A DNA stretch of 64,000 nt, from positions 1 through 64,000 of the forward strand of contig JBKEHQ010000001.1 of assembly GCA_046710875.1 (NCBI GenBank), read 5' to 3'. Origin of the DNA: MGIIb-O3 sp046710875. Its GTDB lineage: Archaea > Thermoplasmatota > Poseidoniia > Poseidoniales > Thalassarchaeaceae. Within the stretch, counting starts at the first letter, position 1. Each line of letters starts with the position of its first letter. Shown in pieces: positions 9,116-19,200 of this stretch. The translations under genes and the position numbers were made by a program. A model generated the notes under the pieces. It searched no databases. It was not told where the DNA came from and saw nothing but the letters and a program-made list of their open reading frames with translations.

Positions 9116-10771
9116 ATGGTACGGGAACTCATAAGGCTCGAGGAGGTCCACCGTGCTTTTGGTCCCGTAAAAGTATTGGAAGGAGTTAATTTACGGATCG
9201 ATGAAGGTGATAGAATCGGAATTGTGGGCCATAATGGTGCAGGTAAAACTACGTTGCTACGAACGATAAGTAACCAGAATCAAGACCTTGGAGATATCTT
9301 TTTTGCAGCAGGATTGAGACTTGCATTTTTAACCCAAATAAGAGATTTAAATGAAAATGCTACTTTGGGTGAAGAACTAAATCGAAGAGGTAGGCAATTT
9401 CAAGAAATTGAAGATGAAATCAATCAATTAGAAGCAAAAATGGCCACTCCTTCTTTTTATGAAGGTGATTGGCAACCAGATATGGATAGATATCAAGAAT
9501 TACAGAGTCTTATGGCACGTTCTGGAGGTGGTGATGTAGCAGGGCATGCACAAGAAATTCTTAAAGCATTAGACCTATCTCACCATCAATTAGATACAAA
9601 ACTTTCATTTTTATCAGGTGGAGAACGTGCAAAGGTAGCACTTGCAAGGCAATTAGTGGGATTAAATGAAATTGATGTTTTCTTCCTTGATGAACCAACA
9701 AATCATTTAGATTTACATACTCTAGATTGGTTAGAAAATTTTCTAACTAGATTTAATGGGGCACTACTCATTGTTAGTCACGATAGATATTTCTTAGATA
9801 GAGTTTGTAATAATGTTGTAGAAGTTCAAGACGCGCACACAAAGGGATTTAAGGGAAATTATTCTTCATATTTAAAACAAAAAGAATTATTTTTACAAAC
9901 CTTAAATGACAGAATCGAAAAGACCCAAAAAGAATTGAAACGAGTAAAAGGAGCAATGCAATCTATGAAAAGTTCAAATAAATATGATAAATCAGTTTCT
10001 CAAAAGCATGTCATGATTACTCGTACACAAAGAGAATTAAGTTGGCTTAAATCAATTAAACCTAATCTAAGAAAACCTCTTATGTTTAACATGAAAGCAA
10101 CTGAGAAAAGTAGTTTAGAAGTATTAGATTTCAAAAAGGCACATTTGACTTTTGATAACCTCACTCGTCCCATAATTAGAGGTCTAGATATAGGAGTTAG
10201 AAGAGGGCAAAAAATAGGAATAATAGGCCCAAATGGAGCAGGTAAAACTACTTTGCTAAGAATAATAAATGGGGAATTAAGATTAGATTCTGGTGAAATA
10301 GACGTACGTCCGGGGGTACAAATAGGATACTTCCATCAAGATCATAGATTGTTAAATTTCGATTTTACACCTATTGAACAGATTCAATTTTTAAAGCCCA
10401 GAATGGAATATGCAGACATACGCTCCATGCTAGGTCAGTTTCAATTTACCTCAGATATGGCTAAAACAAAACTGGAAAAATTAAGTGGAGGAGAAAGAGC
10501 GAGAATAGCACTTCTATGTTTATTATTGGAAGAAAATAATTTACTATTATTAGATGAACCCACTAATCATTTAGATACTGATGCTAAAGAAGCGCTAGAA
10601 GGCGCATTAATTGGATATGAGGGTGGAATAATTACAGTTAGCCATGATAGATATTTCTTAGATAAAGTATGTGATACAATATGGGAATTAACTGGAGATG
10701 GGAGCTTATTTGTATGGCCGGGCAATTATTCTGATTACATAAGAAGAAAAACTCAACAATCAGAATCTTAA
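9116..10771 (+). CDS. ABC-F family ATPase with two nucleotide-binding domains
   Basis: 551 residues, two ABC domains and no membrane segment. Domain 1: Walker A GHNGAGKTT (about 38-46), signature LSGGERAKVA, Walker B FFLDEPTNHLD. Domain 2: Walker A GPNGAGKTT (about 372-380), signature LSGGERARIA, Walker B LLLDEPTNHLD. Between them is a basic helical linker (about 255-330, with KTQKELKRVKGAMQSMK), as in Uup/EttA-type ABC-F proteins that bind the ribosomal E site. The likely role is translation regulation or ribosome rescue, not transport. The start is ATG 9116 and an EF3/Uup-like C-terminal extension is absent. Confidence 0.92.
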   Translation: MVRELIRLEEVHRAFGPVKVLEGVNLRIDEGDRIGIVGHNGAGKTTLLRTISNQNQDLGDIFFAAGLRLAFLTQIRDLNENATLGEELNRRGRQFQEIEDEINQLEAKMATPSFYEGDWQPDMDRYQELQSLMARSGGGDVAGHAQEILKALDLSHHQLDTKLSFLSGGERAKVALARQLVGLNEIDVFFLDEPTNHLDLHTLDWLENFLTRFNGALLIVSHDRYFLDRVCNNVVEVQDAHTKGFKGNYSSYLKQKELFLQTLNDRIEKTQKELKRVKGAMQSMKSSNKYDKSVSQKHVMITRTQRELSWLKSIKPNLRKPLMFNMKATEKSSLEVLDFKKAHLTFDNLTRPIIRGLDIGVRRGQKIGIIGPNGAGKTTLLRIINGELRLDSGEIDVRPGVQIGYFHQDHRLLNFDFTPIEQIQFLKPRMEYADIRSMLGQFQFTSDMAKTKLEKLSGGERARIALLCLLLEENNLLLLDEPTNHLDTDAKEALEGALIGYEGGIITVSHDRYFLDKVCDTIWELTGDGSLFVWPGNYSDYIRRKTQQSES

Positions 10772-10809
10772 TATTGGATTCAGATTATAATTAAATTTAG
10801 ATATTTAAA

Positions 10810-11988
10810 TCAGACGCCCCAAAATCTATTTCCATTATTAACTTCATCACCTTCTTCAAACGATTGAACCACAGTTCTCAATAAATAATAGAGTACAGTT
10901 GCCATGATTGGGACAAACCATGTCTCAGATATTTCTCCAAATGCCAAACTATAATCATCACCAGACAACTCTGTTAGAAGAACTTCAATTACAGCCTTCG
11001 TCATTGTATATATTACTGCTCCAAGCCCAATTAATTGTATACTTCTTCCTGTAAATGTTCCTTCTTTCCATCTGAGAACACCTATGGATAGCGCAAATGA
11101 AAATATAGACACTACGATCCAAGTAAGTGCCTGATCGAATGCAATTACCCATACTGCCATATCTCGATTTACCGAATCTAAATCAAATACAGTTATATTG
11201 CTGTAACCTTGTTCAACATATTTATTTAATTCTGCAGTAGTTCCAGTTAAAACTTGCCAAACCGTGAGAATCGAAAATAGGACTGATACAATGGCAAGGG
11301 CCCATAGTAAGGAAGACCAAATACCACCGGTTGCACTTTCTCGCATATCATTTAATAACCGATCAAGTTGTTGTTCCAATCCTAATCCTTTTGTCAAAAC
11401 CCATATTCCCATTATTAATGGCATTGCACCTATCAATATTCCTCCATTAGGTAAAATTATGCCTAATCCAAAAATCATTAGAAATATGGCCAATGGAACT
11501 AATAAACGTGCTCGCCATCTTGGATCTTCAACTGCTTTCACTATGTAATAATAGGTACTTTCTATTCCTCTATTTTGCCTAACAATTATCTTTTCGATAT
11601 GATCGACTCTTAACCTTGATGTTATTATTGGAAGCGAAGCCTCATCGTCAGCTCCATCAGTGACTAAAACTGCTGAATCAGGCTGAAATTCTTGAATGAC
11701 TTCTTCCAATTGGCTTGCTATGGCCCTATCACTACGGGGTCCAACACGGACATCCCCAGTCAATATTGCAATTTCTACTTCATCATTTCCCTTCGCATTT
11801 TCTATCATTTTATCATGATGATGTAAAGCACCAAATATAGCATTGGTATCAGATTCTTCTGGATCGGCAATTCCTAATCTTAATACAGCATTAAGAGCAT
11901 TTTTTCTACCAATAACGGGGCCTCTAATCCCAGACTTCACTCCGAGATCATTATCTCTGTCAACAGTCATTACTAGAGTTCTTACCAT
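10810..11988 (-). CDS. DUF373 family membrane protein
   Basis: 392 residues. The soluble N-terminal half begins with LVMTVDRDNDLGVK and GPVIGR, followed by AILTGDVRVGPRSDRAIASQ and a further VLVTDGADDE motif, a pattern typical of archaeal DUF373. The second half has about six hydrophobic segments (roughly residues 160-180, 184-204, 220-240, 275-300, 312-332, 352-372). The family is widespread in Euryarchaeota and unstudied; the aspartate-rich motifs suggest metal or nucleotide binding, which is inference. It is convergent with the ABC-F gene. Confidence 0.88.
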   Translation of the reverse strand: MVRTLVMTVDRDNDLGVKSGIRGPVIGRKNALNAVLRLGIADPEESDTNAIFGALHHHDKMIENAKGNDEVEIAILTGDVRVGPRSDRAIASQLEEVIQEFQPDSAVLVTDGADDEASLPIITSRLRVDHIEKIIVRQNRGIESTYYYIVKAVEDPRWRARLLVPLAIFLMIFGLGIILPNGGILIGAMPLIMGIWVLTKGLGLEQQLDRLLNDMRESATGGIWSSLLWALAIVSVLFSILTVWQVLTGTTAELNKYVEQGYSNITVFDLDSVNRDMAVWVIAFDQALTWIVVSIFSFALSIGVLRWKEGTFTGRSIQLIGLGAVIYTMTKAVIEVLLTELSGDDYSLAFGEISETWFVPIMATVLYYLLRTVVQSFEEGDEVNNGNRFWGV

Positions 11989-12129
11989 ATGTATCCCCGT
12001 CGTGTTAGCATGCTATACATGGAAGTTACCTATGAAGAATTTGTTATTTTGCTCAATTCAATTAGAGTAAATCTTGAGTTTTAATTTATTTTATTTATTT
12101 ACATAATGAATTTTATAATAATATTCATA

Positions 12130-12912
12130 TTAAAATGATGTTAATTGCGGAGATATTGTAAATTCTAAATTTCCCGCCCTATCTTTTAATCTCCAAGAGG
12201 TATATATCGGAATTATTGCTGCAGTAAATAACCAAATTACACTTAATATTTCGTTAAGCATCAAAATCCCCTCATAGTAAACAATACTTACTTGAAATAC
12301 TGCAAGAATTTGAAATATTATCTTAAAAACACTTGAAAAAATATGAATTGAAGTCAGTATCTTTGACTGAATTTTTTCTTTGTTGCTCAATTCGGTCACA
12401 AATGGATAATAAATATAATTTTTAGCACTTAAAATTGATAATCCAAGAATTAAAAAGGTAAAAGGTAAAGTATGAATTAACACACTTTCTTCAGGATTAA
12501 TAGCAAATATTGTACTAAATACAGTAAATGAAAATATTTCTATTAATGTACATACAGTATAAAATTTGTATCTATTACTTTCAATATGCTTTAGAGCCTT
12601 TTCATGATAAACTCGTAACCAACAAGATATGGAATAAGATGTCAAAAAAAGATAATTCAACGCCCAAAGAGATGGAAGAATATAATTCCCAGGAGGATGA
12701 TCAAATAATATACAAATACTATTTGATCCAAAAGTATCAATGAGTATATTATCATGAAAATTGACATCTGAATGATGTTTTGTGAAATACCAACCAGTAC
12801 CAACTATTATCCAAAAAAATAGGTAAGAATAGATCCTCAACAATTCAGGATTTATCGACCAAGTAACTTGACCATTTTCCAAATCTATTGATTTGGTTAT
12901 TGCAAACTTCAT
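12130..12912 (-). CDS. Hypothetical polytopic membrane protein
   Basis: 260 residues with about seven hydrophobic segments, starting near residues 26-43, 78-98, 120-140, 148-165, 190-212, 215-232 and 236-250. Histidine-containing loops include FTKHHSDVNFHDN between the first two. No recognisable catalytic or transport signature is visible. The second and later helices are aromatic-rich. It is on the same strand as priL, 37 bases downstream, so it may share that transcript. A 140-base AT-rich gap separates it from the DUF373 gene and shows no further gene. Family unknown. Confidence 0.65.
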   Translation of the reverse strand: MKFAITKSIDLENGQVTWSINPELLRIYSYLFFWIIVGTGWYFTKHHSDVNFHDNILIDTFGSNSICILFDHPPGNYILPSLWALNYLFLTSYSISCWLRVYHEKALKHIESNRYKFYTVCTLIEIFSFTVFSTIFAINPEESVLIHTLPFTFLILGLSILSAKNYIYYPFVTELSNKEKIQSKILTSIHIFSSVFKIIFQILAVFQVSIVYYEGILMLNEILSVIWLFTAAIIPIYTSWRLKDRAGNLEFTISPQLTSF

Positions 12913-12949
12913 ATCATCTCGTGATATTGAATAGGGGCATAGTTTTTAT

Positions 12950-14104
12950 TTAACTTTCTATGATATCTTCATTATGCCTTTGTCGTTGCTTTGCACGTAG
13001 ATATTTTAGTGGATGGCTCATCCAATCTTGATCACAAAGTGAATTATCACCTCTTTGAACTGGGCACCTTGCCCCAGTCTTCAAGGCCGAACATCCATGA
13101 GGAGTATATTCTCTTTCATATATCTGATTTATTTGATAAGAACTTGTATCAGCATTAAAGTCAGGTGCATTTGAAAAAAATGATAAAACTTCTTCTTGAG
13201 AATGGCCCATTGATCTAGACATAGCTGCCAAAAATACTCTACCAGTATGATTTACATTTATGCCTTGATTTAATTCTGAAACGGCTAATTCAAAACAAGG
13301 AGGCCACTCAGTTCTTTTAGCAGCACTAATTGGCATCTCAGCATGAACTTGTTCAGAGAATAAGCCAATTATTCTTTCAACTGAATCTGAAAATTGAGCC
13401 GCAAATTCATCATCCATTTTTTCCATTCTTTGGCTACATATATGAATTAAGTTTTCTCTTATTCGTTCTTTTATTAATCTAGCAGTACGTTGTCTACTAG
13501 TTTCTCCAACTCCAGCAGTCATAGATACCCAACCATCTTTTACTGGACGATTAATTAATCTCCAATAATCTCCAGATATTCTCGGACATAATTCTATGAA
13601 ATCACTCATTGGAATCCAAAAAATACTTTCAGATCCAGGAATTTCTTCTTCCCTTATCCCTGATAAATAAGAATTTGCAACTATCAAAAAGTTTTCCTTA
13701 TCCATTCCTAAGAGTTGGTCAGCCCTACTTGATTCTCCTTCTATCCATCGGGCCAGTAACCTCTCATCAAAAGATGCACATACAACCAACATAGCATGTA
13801 AAAAAGATAACGCCTCAGTCATTTTACCGATGTCAGTAGATAGATCAATATTTGTTACGGCGTCTATTCCACCTTTATGCAGTATACTTTCCACTAGTCT
13901 TATTCTACCACGTGATCTGATGTCTTCAAGCCATGCAGCATTTATTAGCTGTTCAATTGTAATATCATTTTTTAATAGTAATTCTCTAACATAGTGCGTA
14001 CTTTGAGGTAAAAATCCATATCTAGCCAATAGCATATCGTCGCCTATCTTGGGCGGCTCAAGTGGCATTGGCATAAATGGCCTATACGACCCTAGGTTCT
14101 TCAA
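12950..14104 (-). CDS. priL: DNA primase large subunit PriL
   Basis: 384 residues. The N-terminus (LGSYRPFMPM, then LLARYGFLPQSTHYVREL) and the C-terminal iron-sulfur domain are characteristic. Four cysteines that can hold the 4Fe-4S cluster are visible: PPCFELAV at about residue 268, HGCSALKTGARC at about 345-356, and the SLCDQDW cysteine at about 364, with the family-typical order and spacing. PriL pairs with the catalytic PriS to start RNA/DNA primers at replication forks. The start ATG 14104 is 25 bases from the mptE start on the opposite strand, so both share a short divergent promoter region. Confidence 0.9.
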   Translation of the reverse strand: MKNLGSYRPFMPMPLEPPKIGDDMLLARYGFLPQSTHYVRELLLKNDITIEQLINAAWLEDIRSRGRIRLVESILHKGGIDAVTNIDLSTDIGKMTEALSFLHAMLVVCASFDERLLARWIEGESSRADQLLGMDKENFLIVANSYLSGIREEEIPGSESIFWIPMSDFIELCPRISGDYWRLINRPVKDGWVSMTAGVGETSRQRTARLIKERIRENLIHICSQRMEKMDDEFAAQFSDSVERIIGLFSEQVHAEMPISAAKRTEWPPCFELAVSELNQGINVNHTGRVFLAAMSRSMGHSQEEVLSFFSNAPDFNADTSSYQINQIYEREYTPHGCSALKTGARCPVQRGDNSLCDQDWMSHPLKYLRAKQRQRHNEDIIES

Positions 14105-14129
14105 TACTCACCAAGCCGACATTCTAAGA

Positions 14130-14894
14130 ATGTCTATGGAATCAGATTTAAATATTGAATTTAAGCCTGTAAATATAAAATTATTAACATTACAAGACGA
14201 TGTAAGAAATTTTTTTGATTGGGAACTTTCGGATGATATAGATAGTGCTAATAACTTATTAAAATATGTTGAAAATTGTAATAAGAAATCTTGGATACGA
14301 ACTGAGCGTAATAAGACATTACTAAGGGTAATAACAAAATTAAAAGATAGCAATAGTAATATTGTAATCATTGGAGCCGCTATATCAACTTCAGAAATAA
14401 AAGAAATGATAAATCCTAATAATCTATTTGTTGCAGCCGATGGTGCAGTTGGAATTTTCTCAACATTACCTGATACACTATCAAAACTGGCTTGGTCAAA
14501 GTTAGTTTGTGTTGTTAGCGATGCCGATGGTGGCAAAGGTACTGAGCAAGCATTTATACGAGGTGTACCGATAATTTTACATGCCCATGGTGACAATCAA
14601 AATTCATGGAAAAAACTTTTGATATCAGATAAATCATATGATAAAACAAAAATTGTCTTAACTCATCAAATTCCAAATAAAATTGATGGTATGTATAACA
14701 TAGGAGGCTTTACTGATGGCGATAGAGCAGCCTGTTTTGTCCGATCTGCAGGCGTGCCAAATGACAATATAATCATGGCAGGAACTAGGACCGACATAGT
14801 AGGAAAATGGTCAGGCATCACCAATAAAAATTTGAAATTGCTTAAGTTAGAATGGATGGCAAAGGTCCTATCTTTATTAAAAATAAAATATTAA
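14130..14894 (+). CDS. mptE: 6-hydroxymethylpterin diphosphokinase, MptE-like (DUF115)
   Basis: 254 residues from ATG 14130 (a second Met is two codons on). An upstream in-frame ATG at 14049 would run into priL on the other strand and adds sequence unlike the family, so I reject it. Key motifs are VVIIGAA-type strand sequence, FVAADGAVG, VVSDADGG and ILHAHGDN, followed by GGFTDGDRA, all typical of archaeal MptE. The enzyme activates 6-hydroxymethyl-dihydropterin with ATP for methanopterin- or folate-type cofactor synthesis. Which pterin this organism makes cannot be judged from the window. Confidence 0.85.
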   Translation: MSMESDLNIEFKPVNIKLLTLQDDVRNFFDWELSDDIDSANNLLKYVENCNKKSWIRTERNKTLLRVITKLKDSNSNIVIIGAAISTSEIKEMINPNNLFVAADGAVGIFSTLPDTLSKLAWSKLVCVVSDADGGKGTEQAFIRGVPIILHAHGDNQNSWKKLLISDKSYDKTKIVLTHQIPNKIDGMYNIGGFTDGDRAACFVRSAGVPNDNIIMAGTRTDIVGKWSGITNKNLKLLKLEWMAKVLSLLKIKY

Positions 14895-14914
14895 AATATT
14901 TTAAAATTATTACT

Positions 14915-16102
14915 TTAAGAGATGTTAAAGCTACCAACTTCTATATTTTCTCCGTCTTCACTAATTGACCCTTCGAATTCTTCAGTCTCTCCACTATTAG
15001 TAACAAATGTTTTGAATTTTGTTATTTTATTTTCTCCAGATATCTCATATTGATTAACAAATATGGAATATTTTCCACTTTCAGGCTTTTGATCCCAACT
15101 AATCGATTGCAAACCCTGCTCTTTTCCAAAATTAAATACTCCATCAGCATTATTTCCAATATCTAAGAAAGAAATCTTCTTGCCAGTTGGACTAACAACT
15201 GATAATCCTAAGTCATTTACTCCATCCCATGATAGTTTAACAGATAAGTCATATTCGCTTACTGATTTATTACTAACTATATCCTTACTTACATGATCGT
15301 TTGTGGGTTTTAATATAATTTCTTTTGGTTTTAAATCACCAGCTTTAGTTTCCGCTATAGCAAATTTGGCAACAAACAACAACTCGCTACCTACTTTATG
15401 ATGTTCAATAATTCCTTCGTAAACTCTCTGACTGTCTCCAACCGTGACGCTAACTTTAAATTCAGTTTCATTCTTCAAAATAAACTTTGATATAAGAGGT
15501 ATTTTTGCTAATATCATATTCTTGTGTTGAACTTTATAATGCCTTACTCCAACTCTGTAAGTTCCTGGAGGTGGAGTTTTAGTCCAAACTATATTCTCTA
15601 CAGGTGTTTTTGAAGTTGGTTTAAAATTCATATCTAAATCTAACTCTCCTCCACATGCAGATTTTCTGTTATCATGGAATATATGTTCACCAGATGGAGT
15701 TATTAGGTGTAAATCCAAATCATTCCAGTTATTCCATAACAAACTGACCTGGACCGCTCCTCTTTTTGCACCTTCTCTTTTCAATCTATCATTGAACGCA
15801 GATATACCCGCATCATTTACAACGGTTTCGTTTATACCTTTACCTAAAATCTCATTTCCTTCACCCAAGCCCTGAGAAGGAATCGAAACATTTGATCTAT
15901 CGGCTCTTCTTCCACTACTTCTTTCTCTGCGAACCCTCAATGTTTCCGTTTCGTATTCAGGGAGATTAGCTTCTGTAGGCGGTAAAATTACTCTCCTACT
16001 TGAACCAAATACTAGCCTATATAATCCTTGAAAACACAGTCCTGAAATTGCCGCAAGGATTACAAGCGCGGCTAGGTCCATATGTGTGAACTTGTGCAAC
16101 AT
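14915..16102 (-). CDS. Membrane-anchored protein with two DUF2135/YfaP-like domains
   Basis: 395 residues. A hydrophobic segment at about residues 10-27 (LAALVILAAISGLCFQGL) acts as signal anchor; a basic, Arg-rich stretch follows (about 50-70). Two related beta domains follow. The first contains NDLDLHLITPSGEHI and IVWTKTPPPGTYRVGVRHY (about 120-190). The second has NDLGLSVVSPTGKKI and ISWDQKPESGKYSIFVNQYE (about 295-360). This is the DUF2135/YfaP pattern, a putative carbohydrate- or ligand-binding fold found in secreted proteins. The two copies are clearly diverged. It is divergent from the giant surface protein, with a 15-base palindrome between them. Confidence 0.75.
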   Translation of the reverse strand: MLHKFTHMDLAALVILAAISGLCFQGLYRLVFGSSRRVILPPTEANLPEYETETLRVRRERSSGRRADRSNVSIPSQGLGEGNEILGKGINETVVNDAGISAFNDRLKREGAKRGAVQVSLLWNNWNDLDLHLITPSGEHIFHDNRKSACGGELDLDMNFKPTSKTPVENIVWTKTPPPGTYRVGVRHYKVQHKNMILAKIPLISKFILKNETEFKVSVTVGDSQRVYEGIIEHHKVGSELLFVAKFAIAETKAGDLKPKEIILKPTNDHVSKDIVSNKSVSEYDLSVKLSWDGVNDLGLSVVSPTGKKISFLDIGNNADGVFNFGKEQGLQSISWDQKPESGKYSIFVNQYEISGENKITKFKTFVTNSGETEEFEGSISEDGENIEVGSFNIS

Positions 16103-16115
16103 CTTTTCATAACAT

Positions 16116-16130
16116 CGGTTAAATTAACCG
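16116..16130. promoter_or_regulatory. Palindrome CGGTTAA-A-TTAACCG in divergent intergenic region
   Basis: A perfect inverted repeat with 7-base arms around a central A lies 14 bases upstream of the DUF2135 gene start and 130 bases upstream of the surface-protein start. Its size and position suit a dimeric regulator binding site, and it overlaps where the leftward promoter or start would be. There is no long hairpin loop, so a terminator is unlikely. Function is inferred. Confidence 0.4.
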
Positions 16131-16260
16131 CATTAGATGTCTCAAATAGATTTTATCACCGAGTGTTTCATATCCCAGCCGATGCTCCTACATATACGGG
16201 CGGATTGCGTTTAGCCAGTTGATACTAATATATTTTAGAGATTTACTTGGAGTGAAATAA

Positions 16261-19200
16261 ATGAAAAGAATTGCAATTTTATTGATTGCAATAATGGTAT
16301 TTTCAACTTTACCATATTCTCCAGAAATAAAATTAAATAATGAAAATAAACTTTTATCGGGTGCATCTGATGCAGATGTATCAGTCTCAGGTTTAGACAT
16401 TACTACGCCCTCAGTTATGATTTCAGGAATACCAATAGTCTCTCCTATGGTGCACATAGTGAGAATATCAATATTCAATTATGGAGGTTCGGATGCGAAT
16501 GGAACACTGTATCTTTCAGTTAATGATGGCTCAAGTGTGACAGAAGTTGATGATCGCAGCATCAGTATTCTAGCAGGGCAGCAAGAAAATCATTTATTAT
16601 ATTGGGATTCAAGTGAGTATACATCTGGCGTATCTCTAATAGCATCTTGGGTAATCAATTCTGATGAATCTGACTCTGATGCATCAAATGATAATTACAT
16701 ACTATCCAATATAAATATTTACGATATAGAAGATGCTTCAATTTTGACAACCACGCTTCCAACTGGTGAAAATCCTCTAGTAAGGGCCACTTGGTCAGGA
16801 ACTATTTCAGTCGCCAATACAGGTACATTGCCTGTGGACGTCACAGCACTTTTATCTCTGACATCTACACTTGGCGGGGATCCTGTTCCTATATCCTCAA
16901 CAACAGTACAACCCCCAGTCGGTAGTTTATCCAATCCTGCGCCAATAACAGATATTGATATCACGTTTGATGGAACGGCTCTTGAAGGCGAATATATATT
17001 ATCAGGAATTGTTGAAGTAGTGGGTGCAAATGGGAATACAGATACGATAACAATATCTTCAGTACAAGTTGAGTTTACCTCACTAAGGGCAATACTATCT
17101 ACGCCAATTAATAGAAATATTGATCCAGGTCAGAATACTTCACTTTCCTTTTTATTACAAAATTCCGGAAATCAAACTGATTCTTTTACTGTAACTCAAT
17201 CCAACTTATCTGGTTGGGCTAATGTCGCTCCAGAAATATATTCTGAATCTAATCCTTTAGTATTGGCATCAGGGGCTGCTAGCATCATACAAATTTCAGT
17301 ATCTGTCCCAGCGAATGCTGCTATATCAGAATCTGATAGAATAACCATTATCGTTCACAGTATCGGAAATCAATATGATTTGACAAGTAGCGCCGTTGTG
17401 ATGGCTGGAGAATTATATGAGGGCACTATGATACAATCTAGTGGCAATGCTAAAGGTGATAATTATGTTGACATTGCACCAGGAATTGCTAATAGTGTTA
17501 CAATTGATTATGTACTAAACAATACCGGTACAGCACCATCTCAATATGATATCAATGTAGGTATGTTGGAAGCAACTCCGTATTGGTCAATCGATGCTCC
17601 CGTTGAATTAACTAATTTATTACTTCCAGGCGAAAACATAACCATTCCTGTTACAATAACTCTTCCAGAATTAGAAATGCCAATCCTATCTTCATGGAAA
17701 ATAGACGCAGACATATTATTGCATCTTAGAGTCCAAGCCACACCTCTATCTGGAGGTATAAGTATAATAGCAACAACCTATATTACAGTTTTACCAATTG
17801 TAATAATTGATTTTGAGATAGAAGATGCAGAGCGCTGCTATGATGAAGGACAAACTGAATGGTTTTGCATCGAAGATGTTCTCGAAGAAGAAGTATTAGG
17901 GGCCTCAGTAATCAGAATTGTAGATTTCCAAATTCAGGCTAAACATAACCTCGATGCTACAGGCCAAGGAAGTGCAGTTGTAAATTTAGACTATCTTGAA
18001 ACTTTTACGCCTGCTGTGACAGGGTCTACTCCATTTGAGTACATGAGATGGAATGTTGGCATCACGCCTCAGCAACTAGAACTAAATATCGGAGAAACAG
18101 GATATGGACAAATAGCAATTTCATCTACATTTAATACAAACTTCCCATATCCTGCAGCAGGCGAATATAAAATTGACATCAATGCTTCAACCACGTTTTC
18201 TGTTTCAGATTTTAATGGAAATACGCCATTAACTTCTGTCAATGAAACTACATTTAAGTTTGATATAATGGAGTTAGAAGATGCAGAGTTAGCATTAAAA
18301 TCTAGGGGAACGGGATCTCCTGGAACTTCTATTACAGCCGAAATGACTTTGACTAATATGGGAAATTCTCCTAACACATTTAATGTTAGTTACATTAGTG
18401 AGCCAGGGTGGACTATAACAGTCACTAACCCTGGAACTATTAAATCAAGATTAGACTCGTTTCAAAGTCCATCTTCTACTTTTTCCAAAGATTTCATTGT
18501 TAATGCCGTACCGCCAGCAACTGCAAGTGCAGATAAAATTCACACAATCTGGATATATGTGACTTCAATTGGTGATCCTGAAAATTATCTTGCTTATGCT
18601 ACAGCAGAATTCAAGTTAGATGAACTTATAGATGCAGAGTTAAACTCTGGTTCTTCAGTAGCAATATTGGATAGATTAGGTACATCAACTATAATGTTTG
18701 AATTAAATAATACAGGAAATTCAAACCAAACTTTTGATTTAAAACTTGAAAATTCTGATGATAATTATCTTCAGGTTTCTTTCTCGGAAGATGACACAGA
18801 AATTGAAACCGAAAAAAGTATGATTGTAAACTCAGGAAATACCGCAATAGTTAGAGTTTATTCTAAAACATCCAATGATGCAAGAGCCGACGAATCTAGG
18901 TCATTTGACTTAATATTAATAAATAATAATTCTGAATTAGATAGAAAAACAATGTCTGTAACTGTTAATCCTGATCATGCACTAACTCTCCAAGGAAGTA
19001 CTACATTTTTTGCTCAGCCAGGTACAGAAATTCAAACATCTTTCAATTTAATTAATTTAGGAAATTTATTAGAAACAAATGTCTCATTTAATCCTATTTT
19101 GCCAGAAGCCTCCACATCGGGAATCTGGAACTTCGAAACACTAGAAAATCTAACAATATCTCCTGGCTCAGATAATAGCATTGAAATAATTATGAATATT

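Noticed and set aside
14049..14129. Longer N-terminus for the MptE-like protein
   Set aside because: It would overlap the start of priL and adds residues unlike the family; ATG 14130 is better.
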